The notes under the pieces are model-generated. The model saw only the letters and a program-made list of their open reading frames with translations. It was not told the DNA's origin and did not search any database. From Pseudomonas viridiflava (GTDB lineage: Bacteria; Pseudomonadota; Gammaproteobacteria; Pseudomonadales; Pseudomonadaceae), in assembly GCF_900590885.1 (NCBI RefSeq), contig NZ_UUON01000050.1:496001-560000 (forward strand): a stretch of DNA of 64,000 nucleotides, given 5' to 3'. Position 1 is the stretch's first letter; each line of letters begins with the position of its first letter. Shown piece by piece: positions 46,123-56,047 of the stretch. A program made the translations under genes and the position numbers.

Positions 46123-46845
46123 TCAGTCGGACCAGGGGGCTTTGCGGGAGTTGTTGAGTTCCATCAGGTACCCATCCCCACCCAACTGACTCATCTGCTG
46201 GCGAATCCACGCCGCGCGCCTTGCCACATACGCCGTCGGATGGCTCGCACTCCACACCCGTGGGTTAGGCAGCACTGCCGCCAGATAACTGGCCTGTTGC
46301 CGCGAAAGCCCCTTGGCACTCACCCCGAAGTGATGCCGCGCCGCAGCCTCCGCGCCAAACACGCCGTCATCCCATTCCACGCTGTTGAGGTACACCTCAA
46401 GAATCCGCTGCTTGGGCCAGAGTATCTCGATCAAACCGGTAAACCACGCTTCCAGGCCCTTGCGCAGATAGCTGCGGCCGGCCCACAGGAACAGGTTTTT
46501 CGACACCTGCTGGCTCAGCGTGCTGGCGCCGCGAATCGAACCGCCGCGCTCGTTGTGCAGGATCGCCGCCTGGATCGCGCCGAAATCGAACCCCCAGTGC
46601 TGCGGGAAACGCTGGTCTTCACCGGCCATCACCGCCACTTTGAGGTCGTCGGAGATCTCGTCCCACGGCACCCAGGTGCGCTGCAGGTCAATGGGCTCGC
46701 CGTCGAACCAGGACTCGACTTTGCGCTCCACCATCAAGGCAGTGAACGGCGGCGGTACGACACGAAACAGCAGCACCAGCAGCACACTGCCGATGGCAAA
46801 CCATTTCACGACGTTGAGAAAGCGTTTGAAGAGGACACGCAGCAT
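46123..46845 (-). CDS. mtgA: monofunctional peptidoglycan glycosyltransferase
   Basis: 240 residues. One N-terminal membrane helix ([19 protein letters not shown], about 12-30). The GT51 domain follows: the catalytic-Glu motif [16 protein letters not shown] (about 72-87), [21 protein letters not shown], and [28 protein letters not shown]. It polymerises lipid II glycan strands without a transpeptidase domain. The ends and length match MtgA. Confidence 0.95.
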   Translation of the reverse strand: MLRVLFKRFLNVVKWFAIGSVLLVLLFRVVPPPFTALMVERKVESWFDGEPIDLQRTWVPWDEISDDLKVAVMAGEDQRFPQHWGFDFGAIQAAILHNERGGSIRGASTLSQQVSKNLFLWAGRSYLRKGLEAWFTGLIEILWPKQRILEVYLNSVEWDDGVFGAEAAARHHFGVSAKGLSRQQASYLAAVLPNPRVWSASHPTAYVARRAAWIRQQMSQLGGDGYLMELNNSRKAPWSD

Positions 46846-46919
46846 AGAGATGGCTTGGCCGAACCCGTTGAGCGGGCCATTATACAGACCCTGCCCGATG
46901 AGTCTGACTGGAGTTCTTC

Positions 46920-47297
46920 ATGCTGCGTAGCTTTCTGATGCTGGCCGCGTTTTTCGGCTTCACCGGTGTCGCCCTCGGCGCCTTCGCCGCCCATGGCCTG
47001 AAAAACCGCCTGAGCGCCGAGTACCTGGCGATCTTCCACACCGGCGTGACCTACCAGTTGGTGCACACCCTGGCGCTGTTCGGCGTGGCGCTGCTGGCCG
47101 CACATATTCCTGGCCGGCTGGTCACTTGGGCGGGCATCGCCTTTGTCGTCGGCATACTGCTGTTCTCCGGCAGCCTGTATGTACTGACCATGACCGGCAT
47201 CAGCAAGCTCGGGATCATCACGCCGTTTGGCGGGCTTGCCTTCCTGCTCGGCTGGTTCTTCCTCGGTCTCGCGGCCTGGCGCTTGCAGTCCGCCTGA
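46920..47297 (+). CDS. DUF423-family small membrane protein (YgdD-like)
   Basis: 125 residues with four hydrophobic segments. Family hallmarks are GFTGVALGAFAAHGLKNRLS near the N-terminus, FHTGVTYQLVHTLALFGVALL, and ITPFGGLAFLLGWFFLGLAAWRL at the end. The function of the family is not established. It is divergent from mtgA (74 bp between starts) and is followed by thiS. Confidence 0.88.
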   Translation: MLRSFLMLAAFFGFTGVALGAFAAHGLKNRLSAEYLAIFHTGVTYQLVHTLALFGVALLAAHIPGRLVTWAGIAFVVGILLFSGSLYVLTMTGISKLGIITPFGGLAFLLGWFFLGLAAWRLQSA

Positions 47298-47306
47298 CCA
47301 AGGGGC

Positions 47307-47336
47307 TTGGGCCCGCTACGCCAATCGGGCTAGAAT
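47307..47336 (+). promoter_or_regulatory. sigma-70-type promoter of thiSG-trmB
   Basis: -35 TTGGGC (47307-47312), an 18-bp spacer and -10 TAGAAT (47331-47336), just after the DUF423 stop. An inverted repeat GGGCCCGC / GCGGGCCC (47309-47316 and 47337-47344) encloses the spacer and -10. The leader before thiS would be only about 25 nt, which leaves no room for a TPP riboswitch. Confidence 0.5.
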
Positions 47337-47368
47337 GCGGGCCCCTAAAAACGATGGCGGCCCGTGGC

Positions 47369-47569
47369 ATGCGCATTCAGTTGAACGGCGAATCCTTTGA
47401 ACTGCCCGACGGTGAAACCGTTGCGGCCCTGCTGACCCGCCTGGAGTTGACCGGGCGTCGCGTCGCAGTGGAGCTCAACCTGGATATCGTCCCGCGTAGC
47501 CTGCACGCCGAAACCGCGCTCACCGAAGGTGACCAGGTCGAAGTGGTCCACGCCATCGGCGGCGGTTAG
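47369..47569 (+). CDS. thiS: thiamine biosynthesis sulfur carrier ThiS
   Basis: 66 residues, ubiquitin-like. It starts [21 protein letters not shown] and ends in the required diglycine, VVHAIGGG. The terminal glycine is adenylated by ThiF and converted to a thiocarboxylate that gives sulfur to the thiazole ring. An in-frame ATG 15 bp upstream exists, but MRIQLNG is the family start. ThiG, its partner, follows after 49 bp. Confidence 0.93.
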   Translation: MRIQLNGESFELPDGETVAALLTRLELTGRRVAVELNLDIVPRSLHAETALTEGDQVEVVHAIGGG

Positions 47570-47618
47570 TCGTCCACACCGCATTCTGCAGAACCTCACC
47601 CCATTACGAGGATTTCCC

Positions 47619-48413
47619 ATGAGCATCGTTCGTAGCGACAAGCCTTTCGTCCTGGCCGGTCGTACCTACCAGTCCCGTCTGCTGGTCGGCACCGGCAAGT
47701 ACCGCGACATGGAAGAAACCCGCCTGGCCATCGAAGCCTCGGGTGCCGAAATCGTTACCTTTGCCGTGCGCCGCACCAACCTCGGCCAGATCGAGGGCGA
47801 GCCGAACCTGCTCGAAGTGCTGTCGCCGGATCGCTACACCTTCCTGCCGAACACCGCCGGTTGCTACGACGCCATCGAAGCCGTGCGCACCTGCCGCCTG
47901 GCCCGTGAGCTGCTCGACGGCCACAACCTGGTCAAGCTGGAAGTGCTGGCCGACCAGAAAACCCTGTTCCCCAACGTGATCGAAACCCTCAAGGCCGCTG
48001 AAACCCTGGTCAAGGAAGGCTTCGACGTGATGGTCTACACCAGTGATGACCCGATCATTGCGCGCCAACTGGCGGAAATCGGCTGCATCGCGGTCATGCC
48101 GCTGGCCGGTTTGATCGGCTCGGGCCTGGGCATCTGCAACCCGTACAACCTGCAGATCATCCTCGAAGAAGCCAAGATTCCGGTGCTGGTGGATGCGGGC
48201 GTGGGCACTGCCTCCGACGCCACCATCGCCATGGAGCTGGGCTGCGACGCGGTGCTGATGAACTCTGCGATTGCCCATGCCCAGCAGCCAATCCTGATGG
48301 CCGAAGCCATGAACCATGCAATCGTCGCGGGCCGCCTGGCCTACCTCGCCGGCCGCATGCCGAAAAAACTCTACGCCAGCGCCTCTTCGCCGCTGGATGG
48401 TCTGATCAAGTAA
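47619..48413 (+). CDS. thiG: thiazole synthase ThiG
   Basis: 264 residues, TIM-barrel. The start is [28 protein letters not shown]; a 30-codon upstream extension overlaps thiS and is rejected. The active-site lysine lies in [11 protein letters not shown] (about 106), and phosphate-binding loops are [11 protein letters not shown] and [24 protein letters not shown]. It joins deoxyxylulose phosphate, dehydroglycine and the ThiS thiocarboxylate into the thiazole of thiamine. Confidence 0.97.
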   Translation: MSIVRSDKPFVLAGRTYQSRLLVGTGKYRDMEETRLAIEASGAEIVTFAVRRTNLGQIEGEPNLLEVLSPDRYTFLPNTAGCYDAIEAVRTCRLARELLDGHNLVKLEVLADQKTLFPNVIETLKAAETLVKEGFDVMVYTSDDPIIARQLAEIGCIAVMPLAGLIGSGLGICNPYNLQIILEEAKIPVLVDAGVGTASDATIAMELGCDAVLMNSAIAHAQQPILMAEAMNHAIVAGRLAYLAGRMPKKLYASASSPLDGLIK

Positions 48414-48422
48414 GAGCCATTG

Positions 48423-49148
48423 ATGACTGAATCAAACGAAACGCCGAACACCGTGGAAGAAGGCGACGAGTCCAAGCACCGCCGCATCAAGAGTTTTGTG
48501 ATGCGCGCCGGTCGCATGACCGAAGGCCAGCAAAAGGGCCTGGAGCAAGGTACGCCGCTGTTCGTGTTGCCGCTGGCCGACGCGCCGGTGGACTACGACC
48601 AGGTGTTTGGCCGTTCGGCCCCGCGTTCCCTGGAAATCGGCTTCGGCATGGGCCACTCCCTGCTGGAAATGGCCGCTGCTGCACCGGAACAAGACTTCAT
48701 CGGCGTGGAAGTTCACCGCCCGGGTGTCGGCGCGCTGCTCAACGGCGTGTTGACCCAAGGCCTGACCAACCTGCGCGTGTATGACTGCGACGCGATCGAA
48801 GTACTCAACCGCTGCATCGCCGACAACAGCCTCGACCGCCTGATGCTGTTCTTCCCGGACCCATGGCACAAAAGCCGTCACCATAAGCGCCGCATCGTCC
48901 AGGCTTCCTTCGCGGAGCTGGTGCGCAGCAAGCTCAAGGTCGGCGGCATCCTGCACATGGCTACCGACTGGGAACCGTATGCGGAATACATGCTGGAAGT
49001 GATGGACGTAGCGCCTGGCTACCGCAACCTGGCGGAAGACGGCAAATGCGTGCCACGCCCGGCCGAGCGGCCGATCACCAAGTTTGAGCGCCGTGGTGAG
49101 CGGTTGGGGCATGGGGTGTGGGATTTGAAGTTCGAGAAGGTGGACTAA
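48423..49148 (+). CDS. trmB: tRNA (guanine-46-N7) methyltransferase
   Basis: 241 residues. It starts [26 protein letters not shown] with an acidic N-terminal tail. The SAM-binding part is [16 protein letters not shown] (~61-76) and [15 protein letters not shown]. The TrmB motif [19 protein letters not shown] (~142-160) and the C-terminal [19 protein letters not shown] are clear. It modifies the variable loop of tRNAs. It follows thiG by 9 bp. Confidence 0.96.
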   Translation: MTESNETPNTVEEGDESKHRRIKSFVMRAGRMTEGQQKGLEQGTPLFVLPLADAPVDYDQVFGRSAPRSLEIGFGMGHSLLEMAAAAPEQDFIGVEVHRPGVGALLNGVLTQGLTNLRVYDCDAIEVLNRCIADNSLDRLMLFFPDPWHKSRHHKRRIVQASFAELVRSKLKVGGILHMATDWEPYAEYMLEVMDVAPGYRNLAEDGKCVPRPAERPITKFERRGERLGHGVWDLKFEKVD

Positions 49149-49173
49149 CCTGCTGCTGGCTTGAAATGCATTC

Positions 49174-49268
49174 AAATGTGGGAGGGGGCTTGCCCCCGAT
49201 AGCGGTGTATCAGTCAGCTTATCTGTAGCTGATCCACTGCAATCGGGGGCAAGCCCCCTCCCACATTT
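49174..49268. repeat. REPIN, family 1, standard arrangement
   Basis: GTGGG ends outward, with inner sequence GATAGCGGTGTATCAGTCAG and TAGCTGATCCACTGC. It lies between the convergent trmB and DUF3392 genes. Confidence 0.93.
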
Positions 49269-49288
49269 GTTTTGTGTTGTGTTTGAGG

Positions 49289-49612
49289 TTAGCGGCGGTC
49301 TGCCACTACGCCAATCAACACCAGCACCACCACCAGCACCGGCGCCAGGCTGTAGTTATTGAACTGGCTCAACCCCCGCACAATCCACGGCGTAGCGTAG
49401 ATCAACGCGGCCCCGCTGCCGATCATGCACACCAACGCCATCAACGGTACGCGCAACGCGCCGGCAACACTGCCCAAGCGCGCTTCGACCCAGCCTTTGA
49501 TATCGGCACCAAACAGCACCAGCAAACAGCCGACAAGGGCCAAGGAGATTTCCGACAGGTTGCTACGGCTCCAGCGGGATACGGTGGCGAGCAGGTCGAG
49601 TACCAAATCCAT
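49289..49612 (-). CDS. DUF3392-type small membrane protein
   Basis: 107 residues with three hydrophobic segments, at about 20-38 (EISLALVGCLLVLFGADIKG), 50-75 and 85-103 (APVLVVVLVLIGVVAD). No catalytic motif is seen. It resembles the small inner-membrane DUF3392 family of gammaproteobacteria, function unknown. It follows hemW by 18 bp on the same strand, and may be the last gene of the metX-to-hemW transcription unit. Confidence 0.75.
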   Translation of the reverse strand: MDLVLDLLATVSRWSRSNLSEISLALVGCLLVLFGADIKGWVEARLGSVAGALRVPLMALVCMIGSGAALIYATPWIVRGLSQFNNYSLAPVLVVVLVLIGVVADRR

Positions 49613-49630
49613 TCGATTTCCTTAGAGCGA

Positions 49631-50833
49631 TCAGCTCAAAAACTTCTGCAACAGGTCATTGAGAAACAGTTGCCCACGGTCGGTGGCCGCCAGGCGTGAC
49701 GGTTCGACCTGCATTAAGCCACTTTGTTCTGCCTCGCGGCGCGCCTCATCGAGGCTCGCCAGGTCGAGGCCGGTGCGTTCGGCGTAGAGCTTGGCGTCAA
49801 CGCCCTCGGTAAGACGCAGGGCGTTCATCAGGAACTCGAACGGCAACTCTTCGTTGGTCAGCTCCTTCGCGCCGGCCTGGAAGCTTTTGGCCGGGTTGAG
49901 GTAGTCCTTCGGTGCGCGGGTCTTCCAGGTGCGCACGATGCGCCCGTCCGGGTGGCTGAGCTTGCCGTGGGCCCCGGCACCGATACCGATAAAGTCGCCG
50001 AAGCTCCAGTAGTTCAAGTTGTGCCGAGCCGGGCGACCCGGTTGGGCATAGGCCGACACTTCATATTGCGCGTAGCCGTGCTCGGCGAGCAGCGCCTGGC
50101 CGGCTTCCTGAATGTCCCACAGGGTGTCGTCTTCCGGCAGCGCCGGCGGCTGGTTCCAGAACACGGTGTTGGGTTCCAGGGTCAACTGGTACCAGGACAA
50201 ATGCGTCGGCTTCAGCGCGATGGCCTGGCGCAGGTCGCTCAAGGCGTCGTCCAGGGACTGATCGGGCAAACCGTGCATCAGGTCCAGGTTGAAGTTGTCG
50301 AACCCGGCCTGGCGTGCCATGCCGGCGGCGCGAACGGCTTCGTCGCCATTGTGGATACGGCCCAGGGCCTCGAGCTTTTGCTGCTGGAAGCTCTGGATAC
50401 CGATGGACAGGCGATTGATACCCAGCTTGCGGTACGCGACGAACTTGTCTTGTTCGAAGGTGCCGGGGTTGGCTTCCAGGGTGATCTCGATGTCGGCGGC
50501 AAACCGGATGCGCGCTTCCACGCCCTCGAGCAAGCGGCCCAGCGCGGCGGCGCTGAACAGGCTCGGCGTGCCGCCACCGAAGAAGATAGAACTCAGCTTG
50601 CGGTCGTACACCGCGTGCAGGTCCTGATCAAGGTCGGCGAGCAATGCGTCCACATACTCTTCTTCCGGCAGCACTTTGCTGGCGGTGTGGGAGTTGAAGT
50701 CGCAATAAGGGCATTTGCGCACGCACCACGGGATGTGGATGTACAGCGCCAGGGGCGGCAGCACCGGCAGCGCCGCCCGAGGTGTTTGCGCGCCGCCGTG
50801 GATCAGCGGCTGCGCAGAGGTGTTCTGGGTCAT
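49631..50833 (-). CDS. hemW: radical SAM haem chaperone HemW
   Basis: 400 residues. The radical SAM cluster motif is [13 protein letters not shown] (CxxxCxxC, about 36-48), preceded by [36 protein letters not shown] and [10 protein letters not shown] follow, and the C-terminal HemW-type domain is present. HemW resembles coproporphyrinogen oxidase HemN but lacks that activity, and instead helps insert haem into respiratory proteins. The HemN-specific extra N-terminal cysteine is not visible. The start overlaps the rdgB stop by 4 bp. Confidence 0.93.
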   Translation of the reverse strand: MTQNTSAQPLIHGGAQTPRAALPVLPPLALYIHIPWCVRKCPYCDFNSHTASKVLPEEEYVDALLADLDQDLHAVYDRKLSSIFFGGGTPSLFSAAALGRLLEGVEARIRFAADIEITLEANPGTFEQDKFVAYRKLGINRLSIGIQSFQQQKLEALGRIHNGDEAVRAAGMARQAGFDNFNLDLMHGLPDQSLDDALSDLRQAIALKPTHLSWYQLTLEPNTVFWNQPPALPEDDTLWDIQEAGQALLAEHGYAQYEVSAYAQPGRPARHNLNYWSFGDFIGIGAGAHGKLSHPDGRIVRTWKTRAPKDYLNPAKSFQAGAKELTNEELPFEFLMNALRLTEGVDAKLYAERTGLDLASLDEARREAEQSGLMQVEPSRLAATDRGQLFLNDLLQKFLS

Positions 50834-51423
50834 TTCAGGCTCAGGCGTTGGCGCAGCAAGTCCATTGCGCGGGCGCGGTGGCTGATCTGGTTCTTGTCGG
50901 CCGGGCTCAGTTCGGCGCTGGAGACATTGCGCTCCGGCACCCAGAACAGAGGGTCGTAACCAAAGCCATGCTCACCACTGGCCGCATGCAGGATGCGCCC
51001 GTGCCACAGGCCTTCGCAGAGGATCGGCAGCGGGTCATCGGCGTGCCGCACCAGGGCCAGCACGCAGACGAACTGCGCGCCGCGCTCGGCGTCCGGCACG
51101 TCCTTGAGCGCGTCGAGCAGCTTGGCGTTGTTGGCCGCGTCGCCCTTGCCGTCCGCATAACGCGCCGAGTAGATGCCCGGCGCGCCGCCGAGGAAATCCA
51201 CGGCGAGGCCCGAGTCATCCGCCAAGGCTGGCAGGCCCGAGATGCGTGCGGCATTGCGCGCCTTGAGGATGGCGTTTTCGACGAACGACAGGCCGGTCTC
51301 TTCAGGCTCTACCTGGCTGAACTCGCCAATCGAGCGCAGGTGCACGGATTCACCGAGCATGGCCTGGAGTTCTTTGAGTTTGCCGGCGTTATGGCTGGCC
51401 AGTACGAGTTGGGTAAGGTTCAT
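50830..51423 (-). CDS. rdgB: XTP/dITP diphosphatase (HAM1 family)
   Basis: 197 residues. It hydrolyses deaminated purine nucleotides (XTP, dITP) to monophosphates. Motifs are [18 protein letters not shown] (~6-23), [24 protein letters not shown] (~67-90), [11 protein letters not shown] and [14 protein letters not shown]. It overlaps both neighbours by 4 bp, DUF4426 upstream and hemW downstream. Confidence 0.96.
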   Translation of the reverse strand: MNLTQLVLASHNAGKLKELQAMLGESVHLRSIGEFSQVEPEETGLSFVENAILKARNAARISGLPALADDSGLAVDFLGGAPGIYSARYADGKGDAANNAKLLDALKDVPDAERGAQFVCVLALVRHADDPLPILCEGLWHGRILHAASGEHGFGYDPLFWVPERNVSSAELSPADKNQISHRARAMDLLRQRLSLK

Positions 51424-51857
51424 TTGGTGCCCGGAAAGAGTTCTTGGACGAAGCTGAAACCGTGGGCCTTGCCACCGGTTTCAACGTTGATGGTAAACGT
51501 CCGGTATTCCTGCTGCGTGACCGAGTAGGGCGCCAGGTACGAGATACCGCCCTTTTCAGTGATCTGCTTGAATGTCAGCACTTCGCTCTTGCCGCTCAAG
51601 TCCTTGATCGTGCCGGTCACTTGCGCGGCCACTGGCGTGACGCCCTTGATCACCGACACATTGATCAGGCCCTTTTCGTTGCTGCGCACGATACCGGCCG
51701 CCTGGGCGGTTTCCGGTGGCAGGAAGCTCGAAGTGAAGGTGTTGTAGTGTACGGTGATATCGCCAAATTCTTTCTGGCGGTTACCGTCGACGGCGTCTGC
51801 TGCCACGGCGCTGGCGCCCAGGCAGGCGGTGAGTAGAAAAATAGCCAGACGACTCAT
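51420..51857 (-). CDS. DUF4426 periplasmic protein
   Basis: 145 residues with a signal peptide ([22 protein letters not shown]). The mature part shows [23 protein letters not shown] and ends in [14 protein letters not shown], typical of DUF4426. The family is conserved next to metW/metX and rdgB in gammaproteobacteria, but its function is unknown. Translationally coupled to rdgB by a 4-bp overlap. Confidence 0.88.
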   Translation of the reverse strand: MSRLAIFLLTACLGASAVAADAVDGNRQKEFGDITVHYNTFTSSFLPPETAQAAGIVRSNEKGLINVSVIKGVTPVAAQVTGTIKDLSGKSEVLTFKQITEKGGISYLAPYSVTQQEYRTFTINVETGGKAHGFSFVQELFPGTK

Positions 51858-51878
51858 GAGCGTCCCTCTTGAAAATGA

Positions 51879-52499
51879 TTAGACGGCAATCTTGTGGTCG
51901 GTCAGGCCAGGGCTGCTGACCCGGTAAATACCGATTTCGCCCAACAGGTTGGGCCATAGTTTACTCGCCCAGCCGTGGCGGTGCTGTTGATCGACGGCAA
52001 GGCGGTTGATCACCTTGGCTTCACGCTCGCCACACAGCGCTTCGAAGTCTTCGAAGGTGCAGAAGTGGATGTTCGGCGTGTTGTACCAGGTGTAGGGCAG
52101 GAAGTCCGAGACCGGCATGCGGCCCTTGGTGGCCAGGTACCAGCGGCAGCGCCAGTGCCCGAAGTTGGGGAAGGTGATGATGCACTGGCGACCGACACGC
52201 AGCATTTCGTCGAGGATCCGGTCCGGGTAGTGCACGGCTTGCAGGGCCTGGGTCATCACTACGATATCGAAGCTGTTGCTGGCAAAGTTGCCCAGGCCCT
52301 TGTCCAGGTCCTGCTCGATCACGTTGATGCCCTTGGCCACGCACTGGGCGATGTTGTCCGGGTCGTTTTCCAGGCCGTAGCCGGTGACTTGCTTGTTGTC
52401 GCGCAGCCAGCTCAGCAGTTCGCCATCGCCGCAGCCCAGGTCGAGCACGCGGCTGCCGGCGGGGATCCAGTCTTGGATGATGTCCAGGTCGGCTCTCAT
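51879..52499 (-). CDS. metW: MetW, methionine biosynthesis methyltransferase-like protein
   Basis: 206 residues. A class I SAM-binding fold is seen in SRVLDLGCGDGELLSWLRD (~16-34), GYGLENDPDNIAQCVAKG and FDIVVMTQALQAVHYPD. MetW is required with MetX for homoserine acylation in many proteobacteria; whether it methylates anything is unclear. It follows metX by 7 bp and is probably translated as a unit with it. Confidence 0.95.
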   Translation of the reverse strand: MRADLDIIQDWIPAGSRVLDLGCGDGELLSWLRDNKQVTGYGLENDPDNIAQCVAKGINVIEQDLDKGLGNFASNSFDIVVMTQALQAVHYPDRILDEMLRVGRQCIITFPNFGHWRCRWYLATKGRMPVSDFLPYTWYNTPNIHFCTFEDFEALCGEREAKVINRLAVDQQHRHGWASKLWPNLLGEIGIYRVSSPGLTDHKIAV

Positions 52500-52506
52500 G
52501 GCGTTC

Positions 52507-53646
52507 TCACAGAGTTATGCGGTTCATGTAATTGCTGAAAGCCTGCAGGTAGCGCGGGATCGGGATCAGGAAGGCGTCGTGGCCTTGCGGTGCGTCGATC
52601 TCCAGGTAGCAGACGTCTTTGCGCGCGGCCATCAGGGCGTCCACCAGCTCACGGGAGCGGGCCGGCGAGAACCGCCAGTCGGTGGTGAACGACATCACGC
52701 AGAACTTGGCGGTGGCGTGTTCGAAGGTTTTCGCCAGGTCGTCGTCGTGGTTGGCGGCCGGGTCGAAGTAGTCCAGGGCCTTGGTCATCAGCAGGTAGGT
52801 GTTGGCGTCGAAACGCCCGGAGAACTCCTCGCCCTGATAACGCAGGTAGCTTTCCACCTGGAACTCGACGCTGTGGAAATCGTAGTTGAGCTTTTCGCTC
52901 TTGAGCCCGCGGCCGAATTTCTCGCCCATGGAGTCATCGGACAGATAGGTGATATGCCCAACCATCCGCGCCAGCATCAGGCCGCGCTTGGGGATCACGC
53001 CGGCTTCCTGGAACGAACCGCCGTGGAACTCGGGGTCGGTGAGGATGGCCTGGCGCGCCACTTCGTTGAAGGCGATGTTCTGCGCCGACAGTTTGGGTGC
53101 CGAAGCGATAGCCAGGCAATGGCGCACGCGGTCCGGGTAGGTGATGGTCCATTGCAGCGCTTGCATGCCGCCCAGGCTGCCGCCGATCACGGCTGCCCAT
53201 TGCTGGATGCCCAGCAGGTCGGCGAGGTGGGCCTGGCTGTGCACCCAGTCTTCCACGGTGAGTACCGGGAAGTCGGCGCCGAACGGCTTGCCGGTTTCCG
53301 GGTTGAGGCTGCTGGGGCCGGTGGAACCGTTGCAGCCGCCGAGGTTATTGAGGCTCACCACAAAGAACTTGTTGGTATCGATGGGTTTGCCGGGGCCGAT
53401 GCAGCTGTCCCACCAGCCGGGCTTGCGCTCGTCGGCCGAGTGGAAACCGGCGGCATGGTGATGGCCGGAGAGGGCGTGGCAGATCAGCACGGCGTTGCTC
53501 GCCGTGGCGTTCAGTTGGCCGTAGGTTTCGTAGATCAGGTCATAGGCCGGCAGCGAACGGCCGCAGGCCAGGGCCAGGGGTTCGCTGAAGTGCGCCACTT
53601 GGGGCACGACCAGTCCAACAGAATCGGGGGGGAAGGCAGCTGGCAT
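52507..53646 (-). CDS. metX: homoserine O-acyltransferase MetX
   Basis: 379 residues, alpha/beta-hydrolase fold. It starts [20 protein letters not shown]. The nucleophile elbow is [19 protein letters not shown] (Ser ~150). Other landmarks are [34 protein letters not shown] and the late Asp and His in [13 protein letters not shown] and GHDAFLIP. It acylates homoserine in methionine synthesis. Pseudomonad MetX enzymes are reported to use succinyl-CoA, so the acyl donor is better not assumed to be acetyl-CoA. Confidence 0.95.
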   Translation of the reverse strand: MPAAFPPDSVGLVVPQVAHFSEPLALACGRSLPAYDLIYETYGQLNATASNAVLICHALSGHHHAAGFHSADERKPGWWDSCIGPGKPIDTNKFFVVSLNNLGGCNGSTGPSSLNPETGKPFGADFPVLTVEDWVHSQAHLADLLGIQQWAAVIGGSLGGMQALQWTITYPDRVRHCLAIASAPKLSAQNIAFNEVARQAILTDPEFHGGSFQEAGVIPKRGLMLARMVGHITYLSDDSMGEKFGRGLKSEKLNYDFHSVEFQVESYLRYQGEEFSGRFDANTYLLMTKALDYFDPAANHDDDLAKTFEHATAKFCVMSFTTDWRFSPARSRELVDALMAARKDVCYLEIDAPQGHDAFLIPIPRYLQAFSNYMNRITL

Positions 53647-53732
53647 CGACCCTGCTCTCGTTTAAATGAGGCGTAAGTCTAAAGAGCGAGGGACCCAGCG
53701 GCAAGCAAAGGCCTGCACCAGTGCACAGATAC

Positions 53733-53827
53733 AAATGTGGGAGGGGGCTTGCTCCCGATTGCGGTGGGTCAGTCAGCATGTATTTGACTGATGCATCGCA
53801 ATCGGGAGCAAGCCCCCTCCCACATTT
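53733..53827. repeat. REPIN, family 1, standard arrangement
   Basis: GTGGG ends outward. Both arms carry the CTCCC variant (GCTTGCTCCCGATT and ATCGGGAGCAAGC), matching each other as compensating changes. The spacer holds GTGGGTCAGTCAGC. It lies between yggT (stop at 53840) and metX (start at 53646), both on the minus strand. Confidence 0.93.
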
Positions 53828-53839
53828 TTTACCGCATTG

Positions 53840-54427
53840 TCAGATCAGACCGAACAGCTCTTTTGGCATGAACGCATAGAACGCCAGGCGCGGAATCACC
53901 CAGCTTTGCAGCAGCTGGATTGCGATAAACGCGAAGATCGGCGAGATATCCAGGCCGCCCAGGTTGGGGATCAGGCGGCGGAACGGCGCCAGCACCGGCT
54001 CGGTGATCTGCGACACCAGCTCGGCGCCCGGGCTGCGGCTGCCGGGAGCGACCCACGAGAGAATCACGCTGATGATCATCGACCAGAAAATGATCTTCAA
54101 AAACAGCGAGAAAATCCCGATCAGCGCCCACGGCAACAGCAGCACGGTGAAGGCCTGGTAGCCATTGAGCATCAGGATCACCGCAAACAGCAGGATCTGC
54201 AGCAGCAGCGCCAGCACCAGCGAGGACATGTCCAGGCCGAACAGGCTCGGGATCACCCGGCGCAGCGGCTTGAGCAGCGGCTGGGTAGCCTTGACCACGA
54301 ATTGGCACAGCGGGTTGTAGAAGTTCGCCCGCACCAGTTGCAGGATAAAACGCATCAGCACGATCAGCAGGTACAGGCTGCCCAGGGTCTGGATGATGAA
54401 GACGGCAGCGTCATTGATTCCGAGCAT
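53840..54427 (-). CDS. YggT-family integral membrane protein
   Basis: 195 residues, two tandem YggT modules, each with two hydrophobic segments and the family motif: FNPLCQFVVKATQPLLKPLRRVIP in the first half (here FYNPLCQF) and LVSQITEPVLAPFRRLIPNLGGLDISP in the second. The family is conserved beside proC and yggS and has been tied to osmotic or ion stress and division in some bacteria. The role here is unknown. It follows proC by 24 bp. Confidence 0.9.
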   Translation of the reverse strand: MLGINDAAVFIIQTLGSLYLLIVLMRFILQLVRANFYNPLCQFVVKATQPLLKPLRRVIPSLFGLDMSSLVLALLLQILLFAVILMLNGYQAFTVLLLPWALIGIFSLFLKIIFWSMIISVILSWVAPGSRSPGAELVSQITEPVLAPFRRLIPNLGGLDISPIFAFIAIQLLQSWVIPRLAFYAFMPKELFGLI

Positions 54428-54451
54428 TATTGATTCCTTCGTAAGGTAGGA

Positions 54452-55270
54452 CTACTTGCCCAGCTGCTCGGCCATTTCGGCCGAACGATGTGCCGCGGCA
54501 CCCAAGGCTTTTTCTACCAGGGCTTCAAAGCCCCCGGCCTGGAACGACTCGATGGCCGCCTGCGTGGTGCCGCCTGGGGAGGTCACGCGACGGCGCAATT
54601 CAGCGGCGTCCACGTCGCTGGCGACGGCCATTTTCGCGGCGCCGAGGGCGGTCTGTTCAGCCAGTTGCTCGGCGATTTCGTGGGACAGGCCCAGTTTCAC
54701 GCCCGCGGCGGTCATGGCCTCGATCAACAGGAAGAAGTACGCCGGGCCGCTGCCGGACACAGCGGTGACCGCGTCCAGTTGCTGCTCTTGTTCCAGCCAC
54801 AGGGCAATGCCCACGGCGGACAACAGCTCCTGGGCCTGCTCGCGCTGGGCGGCGCTGACTTCGGCGGTGGCGTACAAGCCACTGACGCCCTGGCGCAGCA
54901 GCGACGGCGTGTTGGGCATGCAGCGCACGATCGGCTGCGCGCCAAGCCAGGCGTTCATGCTGGCGCAAGTGATGCCGGCGGCGATGGACACCACCAGTTG
55001 CTGCGGCTGCAGGCTCGGGCGCAGGCTTTCGCACACGGCCTTCATGGCTTGCGGCTTGACCGCCAGCACGATCACGTCGACGCCCTGGATGGCCTCGGCG
55101 TTGTCGGCAAAGGTTTCAATGCCGTGTTCGGCGCTGACGCGGGCGCGGGTCTCGGCGCCCGGGTCGCTGGCGCGGATCTGCGCGGCGTCGAGGCCCTTGG
55201 CCCGCAGGCCGCCGATCAGGCTGGCCGCCATGTTACCGGCGCCGATAAAGGCAATACGCGTGTTGCTCAT
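54452..55270 (-). CDS. proC: pyrroline-5-carboxylate reductase
   Basis: 272 residues. It makes proline from pyrroline-5-carboxylate with NAD(P)H. The Rossmann motif is RIAFIGAGNMAASLIGGL (~5-22), followed by DVIVLAVKPQAM and the MPNTPSLLRQGVSGLYA segment. The conserved C-terminal signature AVSGSGPAYFFLLIEAMTAAGVKLGL and VTSPGGTTQAAIESF are present. It lies between yggS and yggT in the usual order. Confidence 0.97.
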   Translation of the reverse strand: MSNTRIAFIGAGNMAASLIGGLRAKGLDAAQIRASDPGAETRARVSAEHGIETFADNAEAIQGVDVIVLAVKPQAMKAVCESLRPSLQPQQLVVSIAAGITCASMNAWLGAQPIVRCMPNTPSLLRQGVSGLYATAEVSAAQREQAQELLSAVGIALWLEQEQQLDAVTAVSGSGPAYFFLLIEAMTAAGVKLGLSHEIAEQLAEQTALGAAKMAVASDVDAAELRRRVTSPGGTTQAAIESFQAGGFEALVEKALGAAAHRSAEMAEQLGK

Positions 55271-55303
55271 GACAGGTCCTTACTCAGATGGATGTCAGCC
55301 ATT

Positions 55304-55990
55304 TCATGGCTGGCCGTAGTCGCGGGCGCCAAACAGCGCGGTACCGATCCGCACCCAGGTGGCGCCTTGGGCGATGGCCGACTCAAGGTCGTGGCTCATG
55401 CCCATGGAAAGTGTGTCCAGCGGCAGATTCAAACGGGCTTGCAGGTCGCGAACGCTGGCGAACGCTGCGTCTTGCTGGGCGCGATCTTCTGTCGGCTCAG
55501 GGATCGCCATCAGGCCGCGCAGCTTCAGGCGCGGCAGTGCGCTGATCGCATTGGCCAGGGCCGGCAGGTCGGCGGGCGTACAGCCGGACTTGCTGGCTTC
55601 GCCACTGACATTGACCTGGATGCAGATGTTCAGCGCCGGCAGGTCGGCCGGGCGTTGTTCGGACAGGCGTTGTGCAATTTTGAGGCGGTCCACGGAATGC
55701 ACCCAAGCGAAGTTCTCGGCGATAGCGCGCGTCTTGTTCGATTGAATGGGGCCGATGAAGTGCCAACTCAAGGGCAGGTCGGTTAATTCGGTCTGTTTGC
55801 CCAAGGCTTCCTGCAGATAGTTTTCGCCAAACTCCAACTGCCCGGCGGCATAGGCTTCGCGTACGGCTTGCGCGGGTTTGGTCTTGCTCACGGCCAGCAG
55901 GTGGATGCTGCTTGGGTCACGTTGCACGGCGTCGGCTGCGGCGCGGATGCGCTGGCTAACCTGGCCGATGTTGTCTGCTATCGTCGACAT
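55304..55990 (-). CDS. YggS/PLPBP-family pyridoxal-phosphate homeostasis protein
   Basis: 228 residues, single-domain alanine-racemase-like barrel. The PLP-binding lysine is in LLAVSKTKPAQAVREAY (~36), followed by FGENYLQEALGK and WHFIGPIQSNKTR. The C-terminal loop is LSMGMSHDLESAIAQGATWVRIGTALFGAR. The family keeps vitamin B6 pools balanced and has no known catalytic reaction. It is divergent from pilT (57 bp between starts). Confidence 0.94.
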   Translation of the reverse strand: MSTIADNIGQVSQRIRAAADAVQRDPSSIHLLAVSKTKPAQAVREAYAAGQLEFGENYLQEALGKQTELTDLPLSWHFIGPIQSNKTRAIAENFAWVHSVDRLKIAQRLSEQRPADLPALNICIQVNVSGEASKSGCTPADLPALANAISALPRLKLRGLMAIPEPTEDRAQQDAAFASVRDLQARLNLPLDTLSMGMSHDLESAIAQGATWVRIGTALFGARDYGQP

Positions 55991-56047
55991 TCAAGATGCG
56001 CCCGTGGATATGGAGTCCGCGGCATTCTACTGGAAATGGAAAGCCCT

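Noticed and set aside
47298-47368. TPP riboswitch before thiS
   Set aside because: Only 71 bp separate the DUF423 stop from thiS and a promoter fits in them; no thi-box sequence is recognisable.
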